Source: a virus
Virus record (IMG/VR): IMGVR_UViG_3300046001_008766
Location: 1 to 26,206 of that record
Length of the DNA: 26,206 nt
Direction: 5' to 3' (one strand)
Shown piece after piece: positions 8,281 through 17,652 of the stretch (the stretch's first letter is position 1; every line of letters begins with the position of its first letter). Made by a program: the position numbers and the translations under genes. Below the pieces are notes generated by a model that saw only the letters and a list, made by a program, of their open reading frames with translations, did not search any database and was not told the DNA's origin.

Positions 8281-11200
8281 TTAACATGTTAAGATTGTAT
8301 CATTACAAAATCCAATTAATGTTTTGGTTTGGGTTGGTCCTGCTGATACTTGGTATATTGGTGATGATTCTTCTGTATTAATTTTGTAATATCCTGCTGA
8401 AACTAATGTTGTTAAACTTTCATTACTATACCAATTAATATTTGTATAATTAGTAGAACCTGTTATTAAATTACTATTCATATATACAGTTGATGTTACA
8501 GCACAAGCATCACAAGCTACTGTTCCTATTGGGTCTGCGTTATAATAACAGAATGAAGAAGAAATTACATTTTTCTCAATTAAAGCATATATAATACTAC
8601 CAGTATTTGTTAATGGTAATTGAATAGTAATATCAGTTGAGAATATACTAGATAAACTACCTGAAATATAAGACCATCCTCTAAATGTAGAACCACTAGT
8701 AGCAGCGGCTGATACAGAAACTAGGGTATTTAAACTTCCTGTTACTCTATAACTATTTCCTCTATTTTGAGATCCTATAAATGGATATGCAGGATATACT
8801 ATTTGACCAGTTGCTGTATTATTTAATGGAGAAATTTGGAATGTTAAATCTAATGTTGCACAATCATATATTGGAGATCCGTTAACAATTACACCAGCAG
8901 CATCTTTAATAGCTGGATAATAAATTTGTCCTAGTGGTATTGAAGTAGCATCAAATGGAGTTGTAGTGATATTAGTATATGACCAAATTGGATCACCATT
9001 AGTATCTATAGATATACTTGCTGAATATGGTGATAAACCACCTGTAAAGTTAAATCTTATTTGTGGTGTTGCACAATTATAAGACATTGCTGTTATAAAT
9101 AAACTTCCTGTAGGGAATAATTCTCTAAATCCTTCTGCACCACCACCTCCACCACCACCACACTCAGTTAGAGAAATACTTCCTGAATTGGTTGTTACTG
9201 AAATATAATTAAATCCATTTCCTGATAAACATGCATTATTACATCCACAAGTAGAGTTGTATAGTTCAATACTACTAAATCCTGCTGAGATTATAGTGTC
9301 AAAATTTGAACCATCAGTTAATGAACCTGATACTCTAACATCTGTAGCTGCTGGGCTATCTAGATAAACAGTAAGTATTTGATTAGATTCATATTCATTT
9401 GGATAGAAATAACATTCAGCTACAGCATATGTAGTAAGAGATGTATTATAACAACTATTTTTAGGAACAGTAGAACCAGAAATTACATAAGATTTATTAG
9501 TACCGTATGTTACAGGATAACTAAAGTTTTGATTACCACTGCCACTATAATAAGTGTTTGAACTACTATATATTAAAACTCCAGTTTCATATATTGATAA
9601 TAAAGCACTTGCTGTTGTATAAGGTCCCCAAACATTAGAAGGTGTTCCTTCAGCAGCTTCAAGAGTAACATTACTTGTTGTTCCTGCAGGTACACTAGCT
9701 GAGAAATCACCTGAGAAGTAATATGTATCTCCATTTACTATTAAATTAGCATCTAAAAATGCTGTTGGAGATTCATTCCATTCTTCTAAGTGGATATAAA
9801 CTGTATTTGGTAATCCTGTTGGAGATGGTGTTGGACTTGCTGTTGGTGTAGCAGTTGGAGTAGCTGTAGGCGTCGCTGTAGGCGTTGCAGTAGGTGTAGC
9901 TGTTGGGGTTGCTGTAGTTGGAGTCGCTGTTGGTGTTGCTGTTGGAGTTGCAGTAGTTGGAGCATCTGTTGGTGTTGCTGTTGGAGTTGCAGTAGTTGGA
10001 GTCGCTGTTGGTGTTGCTGTTGGAGTTGCAGTAGTTGGAGTCGCTGTTGGTGTTGCTGTAGGTGTAGCTGTTGGAGCATCTGTAGGAGTAGCTGTTGGAG
10101 TCGCAGTTGGAGTCGCAGTTGGAGTCGCAGTTGGAGTCGCAGTTGGAGTCGCAGTTGGAGTCGCTGTTGGTGTAGCGGTAGGTGTTGCTGTTGGAGTCGC
10201 TGTAGGTGTTGCTGTAGGAGTCGCAGTTGGCGTCGCTGTTGGTGTTGCTGTTGGAGTAGCAGTGGTTGGTGTTGCTGTAGGTGTTGCCGTAGGCGTCGCT
10301 GTAGGTGTTGCTGTTGGCGTCGCTGTAGGTGTTGCTGTAGGCGTCGCTGTAGGAGTTGCGGTTGTTGGTGTTGCTGTAGGAGTTGCTGTTGGTGTTGCTG
10401 TAGGTGATAATGTAGGAGATGCAGTTGGAGTTGCTGTTGGAGTAGCGGTAGGTGTAGCTGTAGGTGTTGCTGTTGGTGTTGCTGTTGGAGTAGCGGTAGG
10501 TGTAGCCGTAGGAATACCTAAAGATCCAGTTAAAGTAAATAAACATCCTATTATAGTTGATGTTGTTGTAGCTGTAAAATCACAATTAGTAACCTTAGTT
10601 AGTGTAACTGTAATTTTAGCTAAATTACTATAAACATTTCCACATCCTAAATTACTACTTGCTACTTTATAATAAGTTTCATAAACACCAGATGCACTAG
10701 TATTTAATAAAATATTTTGACCTGGTTGGTTTTCAAATAATGCACTTCCAGATAATATTAAAGTTGTATCATCTAATTGAAAATCTCTAGCATTTACATA
10801 GTTAGAATAATTAAATATTGGGGAGGAGGATGCGGAAAATGTTAAATTAATTGGTAAAGCGAATGGAGGATCTGGAAATATAGATTGAGATGATTGGTTA
10901 GTTATTACAGCTAAACCATGAGCATAAAATATATTTCCAATATGTGTTGTACCGTAATTATATAAATTACCAAAACCATCATCTGTAATATTATATGCAG
11001 ATGAAGTTAAAACAAAAGTATTTGGTAATACTTTATTACCATAAATGTCTTGATTAATAGCTACTACCTTAATACTATTCATTGCCCCTGTAGGGAATGA
11101 TTTAATTAGGTTAGCATTATCATTATATATAAAATAAGATGCTGTTGGGCGTTGTTGAGAAGCAGACTCGTAATTGTCTAACGTAAACATTAATGAGCTA

Positions 11201-11448
11201 GTATCTAAACTAGCTGAATATGTTTGATAGAATAAGTGGTTGATTTGGCTATAAACTAAACGTTCATACTGATCGTTAGTAATAGGATCTATATCAGGAT
11301 TAAAACTTCCTGTTACATTAGTTCCTTTATAAAGTGTAAAATATTCTGATGATGTCGGATACGAGCATTGGATTATATTCCACTGCTTGTTAGCGGCATA
11401 CGGTACAACCGTAACGTCTGATTTGCTTAGTTTTTTGAACGCCGACAT
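8281..11448 (-). CDS. baseplate/tail protein with conserved T4-like N-domain and very long ATPT linker
   Basis: This 1055-residue protein begins with a roughly 215-residue domain that I recognise as recurrent in structural clusters of uncultured T4-like phages. Its hallmarks are YTLYKGTN-like and [16 protein letters not shown] segments, [13 protein letters not shown], then [15 protein letters not shown]. About 100 residues of beta-rich sequence follow. A continuous Thr/Pro linker of about 233 residues (about 312-545) comes next, the longest in the window. The C-terminal half holds several Cys-containing beta modules, including NNACLSGNG, a poly-Gly spacer near residue 765, and a last module with ACDACAV ending ILTC. 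The N-domain probably docks to the baseplate and the distal modules contact the host; both roles are inferred. The gene is the last of a tight three-gene block (3-base gap to the 331-residue gene) behind the motif at 13142. Confidence 0.65.
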   Translation of the reverse strand: MSAFKKLSKSDVTVVPYAANKQWNIIQCSYPTSSEYFTLYKGTNVTGSFNPDIDPITNDQYERLVYSQINHLFYQTYSASLDTSSLMFTLDNYESASQQRPTASYFIYNDNANLIKSFPTGAMNSIKVVAINQDIYGNKVLPNTFVLTSSAYNITDDGFGNLYNYGTTHIGNIFYAHGLAVITNQSSQSIFPDPPFALPINLTFSASSSPIFNYSNYVNARDFQLDDTTLILSGSALFENQPGQNILLNTSASGVYETYYKVASSNLGCGNVYSNLAKITVTLTKVTNCDFTATTTSTIIGCLFTLTGSLGIPTATPTATPTATPTATPTATPTATPTATPTASPTLSPTATPTATPTATPTTATPTATPTATPTATPTATPTATPTATPTATPTTATPTATPTATPTATPTATPTATPTATPTATPTATPTATPTATPTATPTATPTATPTATPTDAPTATPTATPTATPTTATPTATPTATPTTATPTATPTDAPTTATPTATPTATPTTATPTATPTATPTATPTATPTATPTASPTPSPTGLPNTVYIHLEEWNESPTAFLDANLIVNGDTYYFSGDFSASVPAGTTSNVTLEAAEGTPSNVWGPYTTASALLSIYETGVLIYSSSNTYYSGSGNQNFSYPVTYGTNKSYVISGSTVPKNSCYNTSLTTYAVAECYFYPNEYESNQILTVYLDSPAATDVRVSGSLTDGSNFDTIISAGFSSIELYNSTCGCNNACLSGNGFNYISVTTNSGSISLTECGGGGGGGAEGFRELFPTGSLFITAMSYNCATPQIRFNFTGGLSPYSASISIDTNGDPIWSYTNITTTPFDATSIPLGQIYYPAIKDAAGVIVNGSPIYDCATLDLTFQISPLNNTATGQIVYPAYPFIGSQNRGNSYRVTGSLNTLVSVSAAATSGSTFRGWSYISGSLSSIFSTDITIQLPLTNTGSIIYALIEKNVISSSFCYYNADPIGTVACDACAVTSTVYMNSNLITGSTNYTNINWYSNESLTTLVSAGYYKINTEESSPIYQVSAGPTQTKTLIGFCNDTILTC
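9814..10512. repeat. 700-bp ATPT repeat array with 39-bp higher-order units
   Basis: This is the longest array, about 58 units of 12 bp. It contains a 39-bp higher-order repeat: 9914-9952 and 9992-10030 are identical, 9953-9991 differs only where GAGTCG is replaced by GAGCAT, and a fourth copy from 10031 decays after about 29 bases. At 10094-10153 five identical 12-mers (gttggagtcgca) lie head to tail, with a sixth differing only in its last base. Confidence 0.95.
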
Positions 11449-11451
11449 GCA

Positions 11452-12447
11452 TTAATAGTCTAGTTTAATTCTAATTAAAGCTTCCTTGGTAAAATCTTTT
11501 GTTAATGGTCTACTTAATTTAGCAACCGCCAATAACTCGTTATTATCATTATACATACCTACTGTTGTAACGTATGTTTGTGGATTGTTAATTAAAGTTG
11601 TATATAATAAGTTACCATTTGCATCTATAATAGATGGATTAGTTGTATAATTAAAATCACCGTTCTTTACTCTTGTAAAGAAATATCTTGAAGAAACAGT
11701 TTCTTGAGATTTTAGTTGAAAGGAAGAACCAGAAACTATTGATCTATATAATACGGCGTGGTTATTAGACACTGTTGAGGTTCCTGTAGGTAATCCAATT
11801 GATGATGTTAAATAAGGTAAAATTGAAGTTGCTGAACCTGATTTTGCATTTAAAATAACAATGTTAAGATCAGGGAACATCATTCCATAATATAAAGATG
11901 AAGCTGCATTATTATATCCAGTACCATTACTTCCACTAATAACATAAAAAACTCTATTTTCACCTATGAAACGAGTTAAGTTTGTAGTTCCGCTATCGTC
12001 TGTTAATTTAAGTGTACTACTACCACTCGTTAAAGTTAAATTAAATGAACCTGGTAGTAAAGCTTCTTTATAGCGTCCGCGAGCAACGTTAACTACAAAA
12101 ATATCACTTCCTGTTGTAGCATAATTATCAAAACTAAAGAATGTATCTTCAGTACCATAAACTAAATTTCTATATTCACCGTATACAATTCTAGAAGGTG
12201 AAACACCAACCACAGAAGAATTGATTAATTTTGAACCCGAACCATTGATGTTACCGTATTGAATAGAAAATTGTACTGCTGATCCTGAACATAATTCACA
12301 ATTATTGTAAACATCTAAATAATACTCTGTATAAGTACTAGATGTATAGAAAGTATTTATAGTATTATTATCTCCACTAAACAAGCCACGTACTATGGCT
12401 TCGGAGCTAATTACTGAATCTTCTGGGTTATATCTTGAAAATGACAT
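11452..12447 (-). CDS. conserved phage structural protein with NELLAVAK C-terminal module
   Basis: This 331-residue protein is beta-rich, with many Ser, Thr, Tyr and Asn residues, and has no membrane segment. The N-terminal part begins MSFSRYNPEDSV and contains an IVYGEYRNLVYG segment. The C-terminal 80 residues form a module shared with the 100-residue protein at 1882-2184, centred on YNDNNELLAVAK and ending IKLDY. Similar proteins are found in structural clusters of T4-like phages from metagenomes, but no biochemical role is known to me. It lies between the 220-residue gene (8-base gap) and the 1055-residue gene (3-base gap), so the three are almost certainly cotranscribed and probably assemble together at the baseplate or tail tip. 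No Shine-Dalgarno sequence precedes the ATG. Confidence 0.6.
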   Translation of the reverse strand: MSFSRYNPEDSVISSEAIVRGLFSGDNNTINTFYTSSTYTEYYLDVYNNCELCSGSAVQFSIQYGNINGSGSKLINSSVVGVSPSRIVYGEYRNLVYGTEDTFFSFDNYATTGSDIFVVNVARGRYKEALLPGSFNLTLTSGSSTLKLTDDSGTTNLTRFIGENRVFYVISGSNGTGYNNAASSLYYGMMFPDLNIVILNAKSGSATSILPYLTSSIGLPTGTSTVSNNHAVLYRSIVSGSSFQLKSQETVSSRYFFTRVKNGDFNYTTNPSIIDANGNLLYTTLINNPQTYVTTVGMYNDNNELLAVAKLSRPLTKDFTKEALIRIKLDY

Positions 12448-12455
12448 ATGTTAAA

Positions 12456-13118
12456 TTAGATTGTTGATACTTTTTGAATATTTAAAGGAATAGTAATTCT
12501 AGCACCACTATCTCTACCAATTACTGTAATTGTTGTAGTTAAAGTTGATAATGTAGAACCAAATAATGTATTAATTGTAGTACCAGTTAATGAGAATGAA
12601 GTACCAATTTGAGTTACAGATAAAACAGCTCCGGTTGTTGTGTTTAAACCAGAAATTGGAGTTGTAACTGTGATTCCTGTACCTGTAAATGAAGATACTA
12701 AACGAGAATCAGCAATTGTAGCTGTGTACCCATTTGCTTCAAATGTACTTGTTGAACCTAAGTAATTTAATGTTTGAGGTGTAATTGTTAATGATGCACC
12801 TTGACGCAACGAAATACTGTTGTATCCAATGTTGATAACTGGTAGTTTAGAAGTACCACGAGGTAAAGTTACTAATTTGTAACGCATTATTTGTGATTCA
12901 TTTGGAATAGCCTCTAACACAGGAGTGTTTTCAATTGCTTCACCATAGAACGCAGATCCAGATGGGTGAGTAGGATTATACAATGTATAATCAACTTCGT
13001 CATCGGCTAATGCGAATTGTGTGATTTGAAATGAACCATCGTTACGAGCCAACAATTCACGGCCCTTCGTGGTTAATATTGCATCTACTGTTACTGTCGT
13101 AGGATTTAAAATTGCCAT
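12456..13118 (-). CDS. conserved phage structural protein (220 residues)
   Basis: The N-terminal 115 residues have a pattern I associate with a conserved structural protein of T4-like phages: TVTVDAILTTKGRELLARN, then FALADDEVDYTLYNPTHPSG, then YGEAIENTPVLEA and a YKLVTLPRGTSKLPVI segment. The C-terminal 100 residues are an alternating Thr/Ser/Val beta-rich domain that looks like an immunoglobulin-type fold, with repeated TGTGIT and TTTITV strings. The exact role is not known to me. It opens a three-gene block (220, 331 and 1055 residues) directly behind a promoter-like motif 23 bases upstream of the ATG, which points to a stoichiometric link with those two proteins. Baseplate or tail-tip location is inferred from its neighbours. 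Confidence 0.6.
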   Translation of the reverse strand: MAILNPTTVTVDAILTTKGRELLARNDGSFQITQFALADDEVDYTLYNPTHPSGSAFYGEAIENTPVLEAIPNESQIMRYKLVTLPRGTSKLPVINIGYNSISLRQGASLTITPQTLNYLGSTSTFEANGYTATIADSRLVSSFTGTGITVTTPISGLNTTTGAVLSVTQIGTSFSLTGTTINTLFGSTLSTLTTTITVIGRDSGARITIPLNIQKVSTI

Positions 13119-13141
13119 AATTCTTTATGTTGTATATACTA

Positions 13142-13149
13142 ATAAATAT
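13142..13149 (-). promoter_or_regulatory. candidate late promoter element ATATTTAT
   Basis: The minus strand reads TATATTTATTAG, 23 bases before the ATG at 13118, within a 47-base intergenic gap. The longer spacing leaves room for a short leader, unlike the 5-base cases. Confidence 0.5.
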
Positions 13150-13165
13150 AATAAAATTCTAGATG

Positions 13166-16100
13166 TTATTCAAAGGTACCACCACTAATGTTGTCTATTG
13201 CTGATTGTTCGTTAATAAGTTTTTGCTTAACTTCTTTAGTAATAATGTCAATTTTAGCTAGTACATCGGGAGAAATATCGTTTGGTATTATAAAACCATA
13301 TGATGTTTTACCATCACGTTTTTTAAATGTTAAATGAGCATTTGTTTCATCTTGCTTACGGGATAATACTAAGAAATATCTATATAATCCACCACCACTA
13401 TTAGCTAAATCAGTTCTCAATAAAGCTGGTAAAGGACTATCTAATTTTACTCTTAATAATGGATCAGCACTATCTGGGGTATTTATAGATAATACTTTAG
13501 ATTCAATATAAGTTCCATCAGATAAACCTACAACTATTATATCATAAGGATTAATTTGAAATGGATAATCGACAAATCCATATTCATCAAATAAAGTATT
13601 TTGGCTACCTGTTAATGGATTAGGAACAAATAAATAATTACTGCCATAAAAACTAGATACACCTTGACTAAATATAATTTCATCATTTGATCCAGTAATT
13701 GAAGCAGAAATTGCTAATGAAGCTGAGTTAAAATACCCATCAGGTAAACATGTTGTTGAAGCATATCCAGTTGATACTGAAAGAGAACTTACAGTTAATT
13801 GACCGGAATTGCTGAATGAGGCTGTGTAGTTAGCAGTTGATGTAGAGGTTTGTAGAAATCTTACTGTTACTTTATCTCCTTGATTAGCATTTATATTTGA
13901 ATTATTAATAGCAAAAGTAGCAGATTGTACACCTGTAGGAGTATCAAAGTCATCTATTCTATACACATTATCATCAAATTCAAATCTAGTAGTAACACTA
14001 GCAAAACCACAATCTATAGATGTTGGATATACACCACCATAGTTGTTTAAACTATACCATTCACCACTTCCACCTCCAAAAGTACAAGTAGGATATCCAC
14101 TACCAGTTAAAAAATAAGCATTCCATTTTGTAAATGTAGTTCCCGCTGGACGGTTTAGTCCATCTAGAAGAATAGGTTTATTACTAGTTACTGTTGTTGG
14201 ATATAAAACAGATTGATAACTATATAAAGTTGTTTGACTACTAGAAGCTGTAGCTGCATTTAATACATTAATATTTTGAGTAGATGAATCTACTAAACTT
14301 CCGTTTTTATATACTCCTAGTTGCCATGTTTGTGTACCACCTTGTGGCATTGATACATCAATAGATAATGAAGCACTTACTTTATGAGCACCACCTTCTT
14401 GAATAGAATATGTTGGAAATGATAAAAGTGTACCTGCAGTTAAATAAGATCCTCCTTGAATTACACTATCAAAAATATTTTTTACTTCTCCAGAAGATAC
14501 AGGGTAATTATTTGTAGTGTAACCATTAATAGTTAATGAAGCTGTTGCTTCAGTTTTAGCTATAGCTAAGTAGCTATTAGATGAACCTTGGAACTGGAAG
14601 TAAATTTTAGGATCAGCACTACAAGTACTAAAATATAATATTGGAGAATAAGAATATCCACTATCAAAAATATCTTTAGTACCGTCTGTTGTCTTTTGAG
14701 GACTAAATTTTTGTACATCAAATTGAGATACATCTAAAGTTTTACCTTGTACAAATGTATTTTGGATTTCTTCCCAATGTTTATTACGTTGATTTAATTC
14801 AGTTAATTCACCAAATTCATCTACAAGATATAATAATCTAACATTATTACGTCCTGGTAGAAAAGGTGATGGAATTATATCTGTAAATAAACCTAATTTA
14901 CGTGAACGACGATCAATTGTAGCTGTTTTACCGTATGAAATATCACCATCATATGTTGCAGAAGCGCTAGTATAATTGTTATATGTTAAACTAGATAATT
15001 TTGATCCTTCATATCTTGATAACTGATGTGTTCTTAAAGACTCATATGAATCTTGTAGTTCAGCGGGTGATAATATACTTTGAGTTGTACCATAAATAAA
15101 TTGAATATCTTGTCTATTAGTTGATATTAAACTATTAGTTACATTATTTAATAGTACATTAAAATCAGAATGTAAGAATTTATTATAGTTAGCACTTTCA
15201 CTTACTGTGTGTTGTGCATTCCAAGATGCTGTTGTACCTAATACATAAGGATTAGGATTAGAATCTTCATAATAAGAATATACGTTAATACCACTACCTG
15301 TTATATCTCCGTCATAATAAGCGGATTTATCACCAGATAATTTAGTATATAAAGTAGTATATTCAGTTGAAATACCAACAGGATTAATAGTACCTTCCTT
15401 AACATCTATTTCAGATGTAGATGATGGGTTAGCATAAGACCATTTATTTCTTTCTAATACAGGAGAAGTAATACTAATACCAGTAGATAGATTAGCTCTT
15501 GCAGGAACATAATCTTTTAACATTTTAAATAATGAATTATCAAAAAACTGAATTAAGCGAATAAAGCTATTATAGTCAGTTGCATTAATATATTGTGTGC
15601 CTACAGAACTACTAAAAGGAACTATAGATGCTGTTAATGGAGAATAATATTTTTGACGTTCAATTTCTAATGTGGGATATGAACCACTATATTGAGCTCT
15701 AGGATCACCAATAAAATCATCTAAACTCCAAGTAGTACTTGCTGAAGCTGCTATAGAGGCAGAAGCAAATATATCAATTTTTTCTTGTGGTGAGAAAGAA
15801 ATATCAACATAATGAAGATCATTTGTTCTAAACTGAGTAGATGATGTTGGATAGGTTTGTAAACTAACATAAGGAGATAATACACTTCCTGTAATAGTAT
15901 TAGATACAACTCTTACTTTATCGTTATTAAATTCATCTAACAATCCAGCTTTATTATCACCACCATATTCTTTAACTCCTAAAATACTACCTGTAATACC
16001 AAAAGTAGAAATTAATGTTTGTAAACCATAAGTTGTACCTTTAGTTTTTAATAATAATGGTAAGTTATGATAAATTCTTTTATATGATTCAGCAAGTAAA

Positions 16101-17647
16101 TCTTTACGTGGTATTGTATTTAAATAAGAACCAGTAGATGTAAATGCTTGGGCATCACTTCCTGTATAATAGGCACTACCACTTTGTCCAATTAAAAAAT
16201 TAGTATTGTCTGAGTCCCCATATTGGTTATATAGCTTAGTTCCTAATGATTGTAATACATAATATACTAAATCTTTAGATACACCTTTTTCTAAATTATT
16301 GTTTGCTAAATTAATATCTGTAACAGACTTTATAAAAATCCAAATATTATCAAAATAATGACCAATCATTTCTATAAAAGTAAGATATGGAGCATTATTA
16401 TCATCATCTCTAATGAAATTTGGTAATGTATTAATTATATAATTTTGATTATCGTTATCATATGTCTCTGCACTTGCTGTAGCAGCTGTATACCAACTAT
16501 TAGCAGATGCGGTATAGGGTAATGTAGAATTTGTTTTAGGCCAAGCGTATGAGCTAGATTCAAAATATAAATAATATTCATATCCATCAAATTGAGATAT
16601 GATAGTATCAATTGCGTTTTTAGATGATGTTATTTCTAATGCTAAACTACTAGTAGTAGCAACACTAGGATTATAAGTAGCTATAAAACTATTATAATCT
16701 TGGATATCTTTTACTTTACCATAAAAGTTAATTAATCTTGTTTTTGCTGAACTAAAGAAAATAAAATCATTACGATCAGTATAGTCTATGTTTATATCAA
16801 TACTTTGTGAAGTCATTAGACTTAAAAGTTGTTGATATGAAGAAGTAGAAATACTATTTACGTTATTAATTAAACCATCATATGTTTGATATGATGTAGC
16901 TACATTATTTTGGTTAGAAATATTAATATCAAAATTAGGACCTCTAAGTTGAGGTAAAGGAGAAGGAATTACTAATCTATCTAGATTAACATTAAAAGAA
17001 TATGGATTAATTTTTTCTTCAACAATCCATAAACTTGATTTTTCCTGAATGTTAATAGGTAATGGTTCGTATAATTTAAATAGGATCTCATACCCAGATT
17101 CAACTTTATTTAATGCTACATTTACTGTTAATGCTTGATAATTATCTCCAAAATTTACAAGATAATTTACAAAATAAGCAGAATTAGTATACTCATTAAT
17201 AAGTGTTATAGAACCACTTTCAATCTGTTCGTTAGTTAAAATTGTAGAACCTATTCTTAATTCAGTTCTATCTGCAGATATTTCTTTTAAAAATAATTCA
17301 GAATTTGAATTAGATACTTTATTATTAAAGAAATTATATTGTACACTAAATTCACCAGATGTATATCCTAAATTTTGTAAGTCTTTAACAGGGTCAATTT
17401 CTATTATAGGTAATGATCCTGTTGGAGTTACAAATGATGTATTTGGTGATTTAAAATCTTTATAGTTATAGTTTGTTCTTAAAAGATTTCCACTAATGTC
17501 ATAAATAAAATATTCAATATAATCGTTAGTTTGACCAAAGTCTTCTACTAAAGTAGATGCAGTAAGTAGTCTAGTATCTTCTTCATTATAACGAGATACC
17601 TGTTGAATATCTAAAATATTACCTACTATTTGAATATTATCTGCCAT
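13166..17647 (-). CDS. very large baseplate wedge-like protein (possible gp7 counterpart)
   Basis: This 1493-residue protein starts MADNIQIVGNILDIQQ and is beta-rich in its first quarter. A helical region near residues 400-560 contains IGHYFDNIWIF, then YKRIYHNLPLLLKTKGT and GLQTLISTFGI followed by EYGG. The LLKTKGT...GL...FGI pattern recurs in phage baseplate proteins and recalls tail protein I-type wedge components. The remainder alternates Ser/Thr-rich beta segments, including a Cys-containing stretch around residues 1000-1170, and ends in a charged helix. It comes after gp25 and gp6 in the transcription order, where T4-like phages place gp7 and gp8, and T4 gp7 is also very large (about 1030 residues). 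Equivalence to gp7 is inferred from order and size only. A 5-base gap separates it from the 109-residue gene upstream. Confidence 0.6.
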   Translation of the reverse strand: MADNIQIVGNILDIQQVSRYNEEDTRLLTASTLVEDFGQTNDYIEYFIYDISGNLLRTNYNYKDFKSPNTSFVTPTGSLPIIEIDPVKDLQNLGYTSGEFSVQYNFFNNKVSNSNSELFLKEISADRTELRIGSTILTNEQIESGSITLINEYTNSAYFVNYLVNFGDNYQALTVNVALNKVESGYEILFKLYEPLPINIQEKSSLWIVEEKINPYSFNVNLDRLVIPSPLPQLRGPNFDINISNQNNVATSYQTYDGLINNVNSISTSSYQQLLSLMTSQSIDINIDYTDRNDFIFFSSAKTRLINFYGKVKDIQDYNSFIATYNPSVATTSSLALEITSSKNAIDTIISQFDGYEYYLYFESSSYAWPKTNSTLPYTASANSWYTAATASAETYDNDNQNYIINTLPNFIRDDDNNAPYLTFIEMIGHYFDNIWIFIKSVTDINLANNNLEKGVSKDLVYYVLQSLGTKLYNQYGDSDNTNFLIGQSGSAYYTGSDAQAFTSTGSYLNTIPRKDLLAESYKRIYHNLPLLLKTKGTTYGLQTLISTFGITGSILGVKEYGGDNKAGLLDEFNNDKVRVVSNTITGSVLSPYVSLQTYPTSSTQFRTNDLHYVDISFSPQEKIDIFASASIAASASTTWSLDDFIGDPRAQYSGSYPTLEIERQKYYSPLTASIVPFSSSVGTQYINATDYNSFIRLIQFFDNSLFKMLKDYVPARANLSTGISITSPVLERNKWSYANPSSTSEIDVKEGTINPVGISTEYTTLYTKLSGDKSAYYDGDITGSGINVYSYYEDSNPNPYVLGTTASWNAQHTVSESANYNKFLHSDFNVLLNNVTNSLISTNRQDIQFIYGTTQSILSPAELQDSYESLRTHQLSRYEGSKLSSLTYNNYTSASATYDGDISYGKTATIDRRSRKLGLFTDIIPSPFLPGRNNVRLLYLVDEFGELTELNQRNKHWEEIQNTFVQGKTLDVSQFDVQKFSPQKTTDGTKDIFDSGYSYSPILYFSTCSADPKIYFQFQGSSNSYLAIAKTEATASLTINGYTTNNYPVSSGEVKNIFDSVIQGGSYLTAGTLLSFPTYSIQEGGAHKVSASLSIDVSMPQGGTQTWQLGVYKNGSLVDSSTQNINVLNAATASSSQTTLYSYQSVLYPTTVTSNKPILLDGLNRPAGTTFTKWNAYFLTGSGYPTCTFGGGSGEWYSLNNYGGVYPTSIDCGFASVTTRFEFDDNVYRIDDFDTPTGVQSATFAINNSNINANQGDKVTVRFLQTSTSTANYTASFSNSGQLTVSSLSVSTGYASTTCLPDGYFNSASLAISASITGSNDEIIFSQGVSSFYGSNYLFVPNPLTGSQNTLFDEYGFVDYPFQINPYDIIVVGLSDGTYIESKVLSINTPDSADPLLRVKLDSPLPALLRTDLANSGGGLYRYFLVLSRKQDETNAHLTFKKRDGKTSYGFIIPNDISPDVLAKIDIITKEVKQKLINEQSAIDNISGGTFE

Positions 17648-17652
17648 TATTT

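Noticed and set aside
9814-10512. Tandem array considered as CRISPR
   Set aside because: The repeats are contiguous 12-bp coding units without unique spacers, remain in frame throughout, and no cas gene is nearby.
9773-10546. Alternative minus-strand frames in the repeat arrays, rich in Asn/Ser/Tyr or Gln/Leu
   Set aside because: A 12-bp period keeps all frames open. These frames (also 9786-10079, 4374-4667 and 3083-3379) lie entirely inside larger genes with coherent domain structure on both sides of the array.
2202-11448. Diversity-generating retroelement
   Set aside because: Variable adhesin modules made this worth considering, but no reverse transcriptase gene or template/variable repeat pair with adenine-specific changes was seen in the window.
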